From an uncultured Campylobacter sp. (lineage in GTDB: Bacteria; Campylobacterota; Campylobacteria; Campylobacterales; Campylobacteraceae), in assembly GCF_938045595.1 (NCBI RefSeq), contig NZ_CALIBB010000311.1, forward strand, positions 1-5,568: a stretch of 5,568 bases of DNA, written 5' to 3'. Under the pieces are notes generated by a model. That model saw only the letters and a list, made by a program, of their open reading frames with translations. It did not search any database and was not told the DNA's origin. A program made the position numbers and the translations under genes. Below, piece by piece: positions 5,230 to 5,568 of the stretch (within the stretch, counting starts at the first letter, position 1; each line of letters opens with the position of its first letter).

Positions 5230-5433
5230 ATGAAATCAGGTGATATTTACATTTGCAATATATGTTCGCTCAAAAGCAGCGACGATGAAAACGCGGTCTT
5301 TATCAAGGCGCATAAAAACGGCGAGACGGTGCATATCTGCACATCCTGCATGCCTAGCGTCATCCACGGCTCAGGCATGGTCGTAAAAAGCAACTCCGAG
5401 ATCGAAGAAGAGCTTCAAGACGCTACAAACTAG
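5230..5433 (+). CDS. Small CxxC-CxxC zinc-ribbon protein, ClpX-ZBD-like
   Basis: A 67-residue protein starting MKSGDIYICNICSLK, with AAGGA 5 bases before the ATG. Four cysteines form two knuckles: C9-x2-C12 and C37-x2-C40, 24 residues apart, almost certainly binding one zinc. The layout, with a hydrophobic-Cys-x2-Cys start, a charged middle and a VHICTSC second knuckle, resembles the N-terminal zinc-binding domain of ClpX (second knuckle typically VYICDEC). Here it stands alone, followed only by a short acidic tail (SEIEEELQD, 55-63). ClpX zinc domains dimerise and bind adaptors and substrates; whether this protein does anything similar is inference. Other small zinc ribbons are an alternative. 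Codon use and strand agree with the upstream membrane gene, but a separate promoter is possible in the 73-base spacer. Confidence 0.75.
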   Translation: MKSGDIYICNICSLKSSDDENAVFIKAHKNGETVHICTSCMPSVIHGSGMVVKSNSEIEEELQDATN

Positions 5434-5451
5434 CTGCTAGCACGACTTACC

Positions 5452-5489
5452 GCGGCGCGTTTTAATTTGTTTATTAATCTGCGCGCCGC
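5452..5489 (+). terminator. GC-rich hairpin after the zinc-ribbon gene
   Basis: GCGGCGCG (5452-5459) and CGCGCCGC (5482-5489) pair perfectly and are extended by a G-U wobble. Within the AT-rich loop, TTAAT (5462-5466) and ATTAA (5473-5477) can pair as well, giving a two-part stem. It begins 18 bases after the stop codon. Neither strand shows a T-run after the stem, since the plus strand continues into the TAAAATTC array, so it is a strong hairpin but not a textbook intrinsic terminator. Confidence 0.5.
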
Positions 5490-5568
5490 AAAATTCTAAA
5501 ATTCTAAAATTCTAAAATTCTAAAATTCTAAAATTCTAAAATTCTAAAATTCTAAAATTCTAAAATTC
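5490..5568. repeat. Tandem array of the octamer TAAAATTC, continuing past the window
   Basis: Nine exact head-to-tail copies of TAAAATTC (5497-5568), preceded by seven of the eight bases of another copy (AAAATTC, 5490-5496). There is not a single variant base, and the array is cut by the window edge, so its true length is unknown. It cannot code: the plus-strand repeat contains TAA and the minus-strand repeat contains TAG, reached in every frame because the 8-base period cycles through all three. Perfect short-period identity suggests recent expansion by slipped-strand replication. Confidence 0.97.

Noticed and set aside
5490..5568. CRISPR array
   Set aside because: The 8-base unit repeats head-to-tail with no spacers and no cas genes nearby.

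Overview
The window reads as a piece of an epsilonproteobacterial (Campylobacterota) chromosome, most likely a Campylobacter of the higher-GC oral group (C. gracilis, C. showae and C. rectus type). The evidence is a dimeric all-alpha dUTPase close to the C. jejuni protein as I remember it, a DmpI-type tautomerase of the H. pylori kind, LuxS, GC-rich coding DNA set against very AT-rich spacers full of AAATTT/TAAAATTC words, AGGAG-type ribosome sites, and promoters with a -10 box but no clear -35. The species is inference; no rRNA is present.

Layout, left to right: (1) minus strand 1-603, a DKNYY-family membrane-anchored protein running off the left edge; (2) minus strand 767-1105, a small single-domain cupin; (3) about 570 bases without a convincing gene, holding short dyads and one possible minus-strand gene remnant; (4) minus strand 1673-2176, luxS, ending beside a hairpin; (5) plus strand 2283-2492, a DmpI/4-oxalocrotonate tautomerase-type protein divergent from luxS; (6) about 320 bases of AT-rich, repeat-word spacer; (7) minus strand 2814-3227, a YhbP/UPF0306 flavin-binding-fold protein, divergent from (8) plus strand 3308-3997, dut (dimeric dUTPase); (9) a roughly 420-base spacer with an operator-like dyad, a good -10 box and a possible 33-codon leaderless ORF; (10) plus strand 4416-5156, an EI24/CysZ-type integral membrane protein; (11) plus strand 5230-5433, a 67-residue CxxC...CxxC zinc-ribbon protein; (12) a GC-rich hairpin abutting a tandem array of the octamer TAAAATTC that runs off the right edge.

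The genes are mostly single-gene units with their own promoters and do not form one pathway. They are housekeeping or metabolic: S-ribosylhomocysteine cleavage and AI-2 formation (LuxS), dUTP removal (Dut), and several small conserved proteins of unknown role. I see no CRISPR array, transposase, phage gene, tRNA or rRNA.

The least explained parts are the octamer array at the right end, the presence of the same octamer as single copies only in spacers of this window, and the stand-alone ClpX-like zinc module next to the array. I found no clear evidence of a new multi-gene system.
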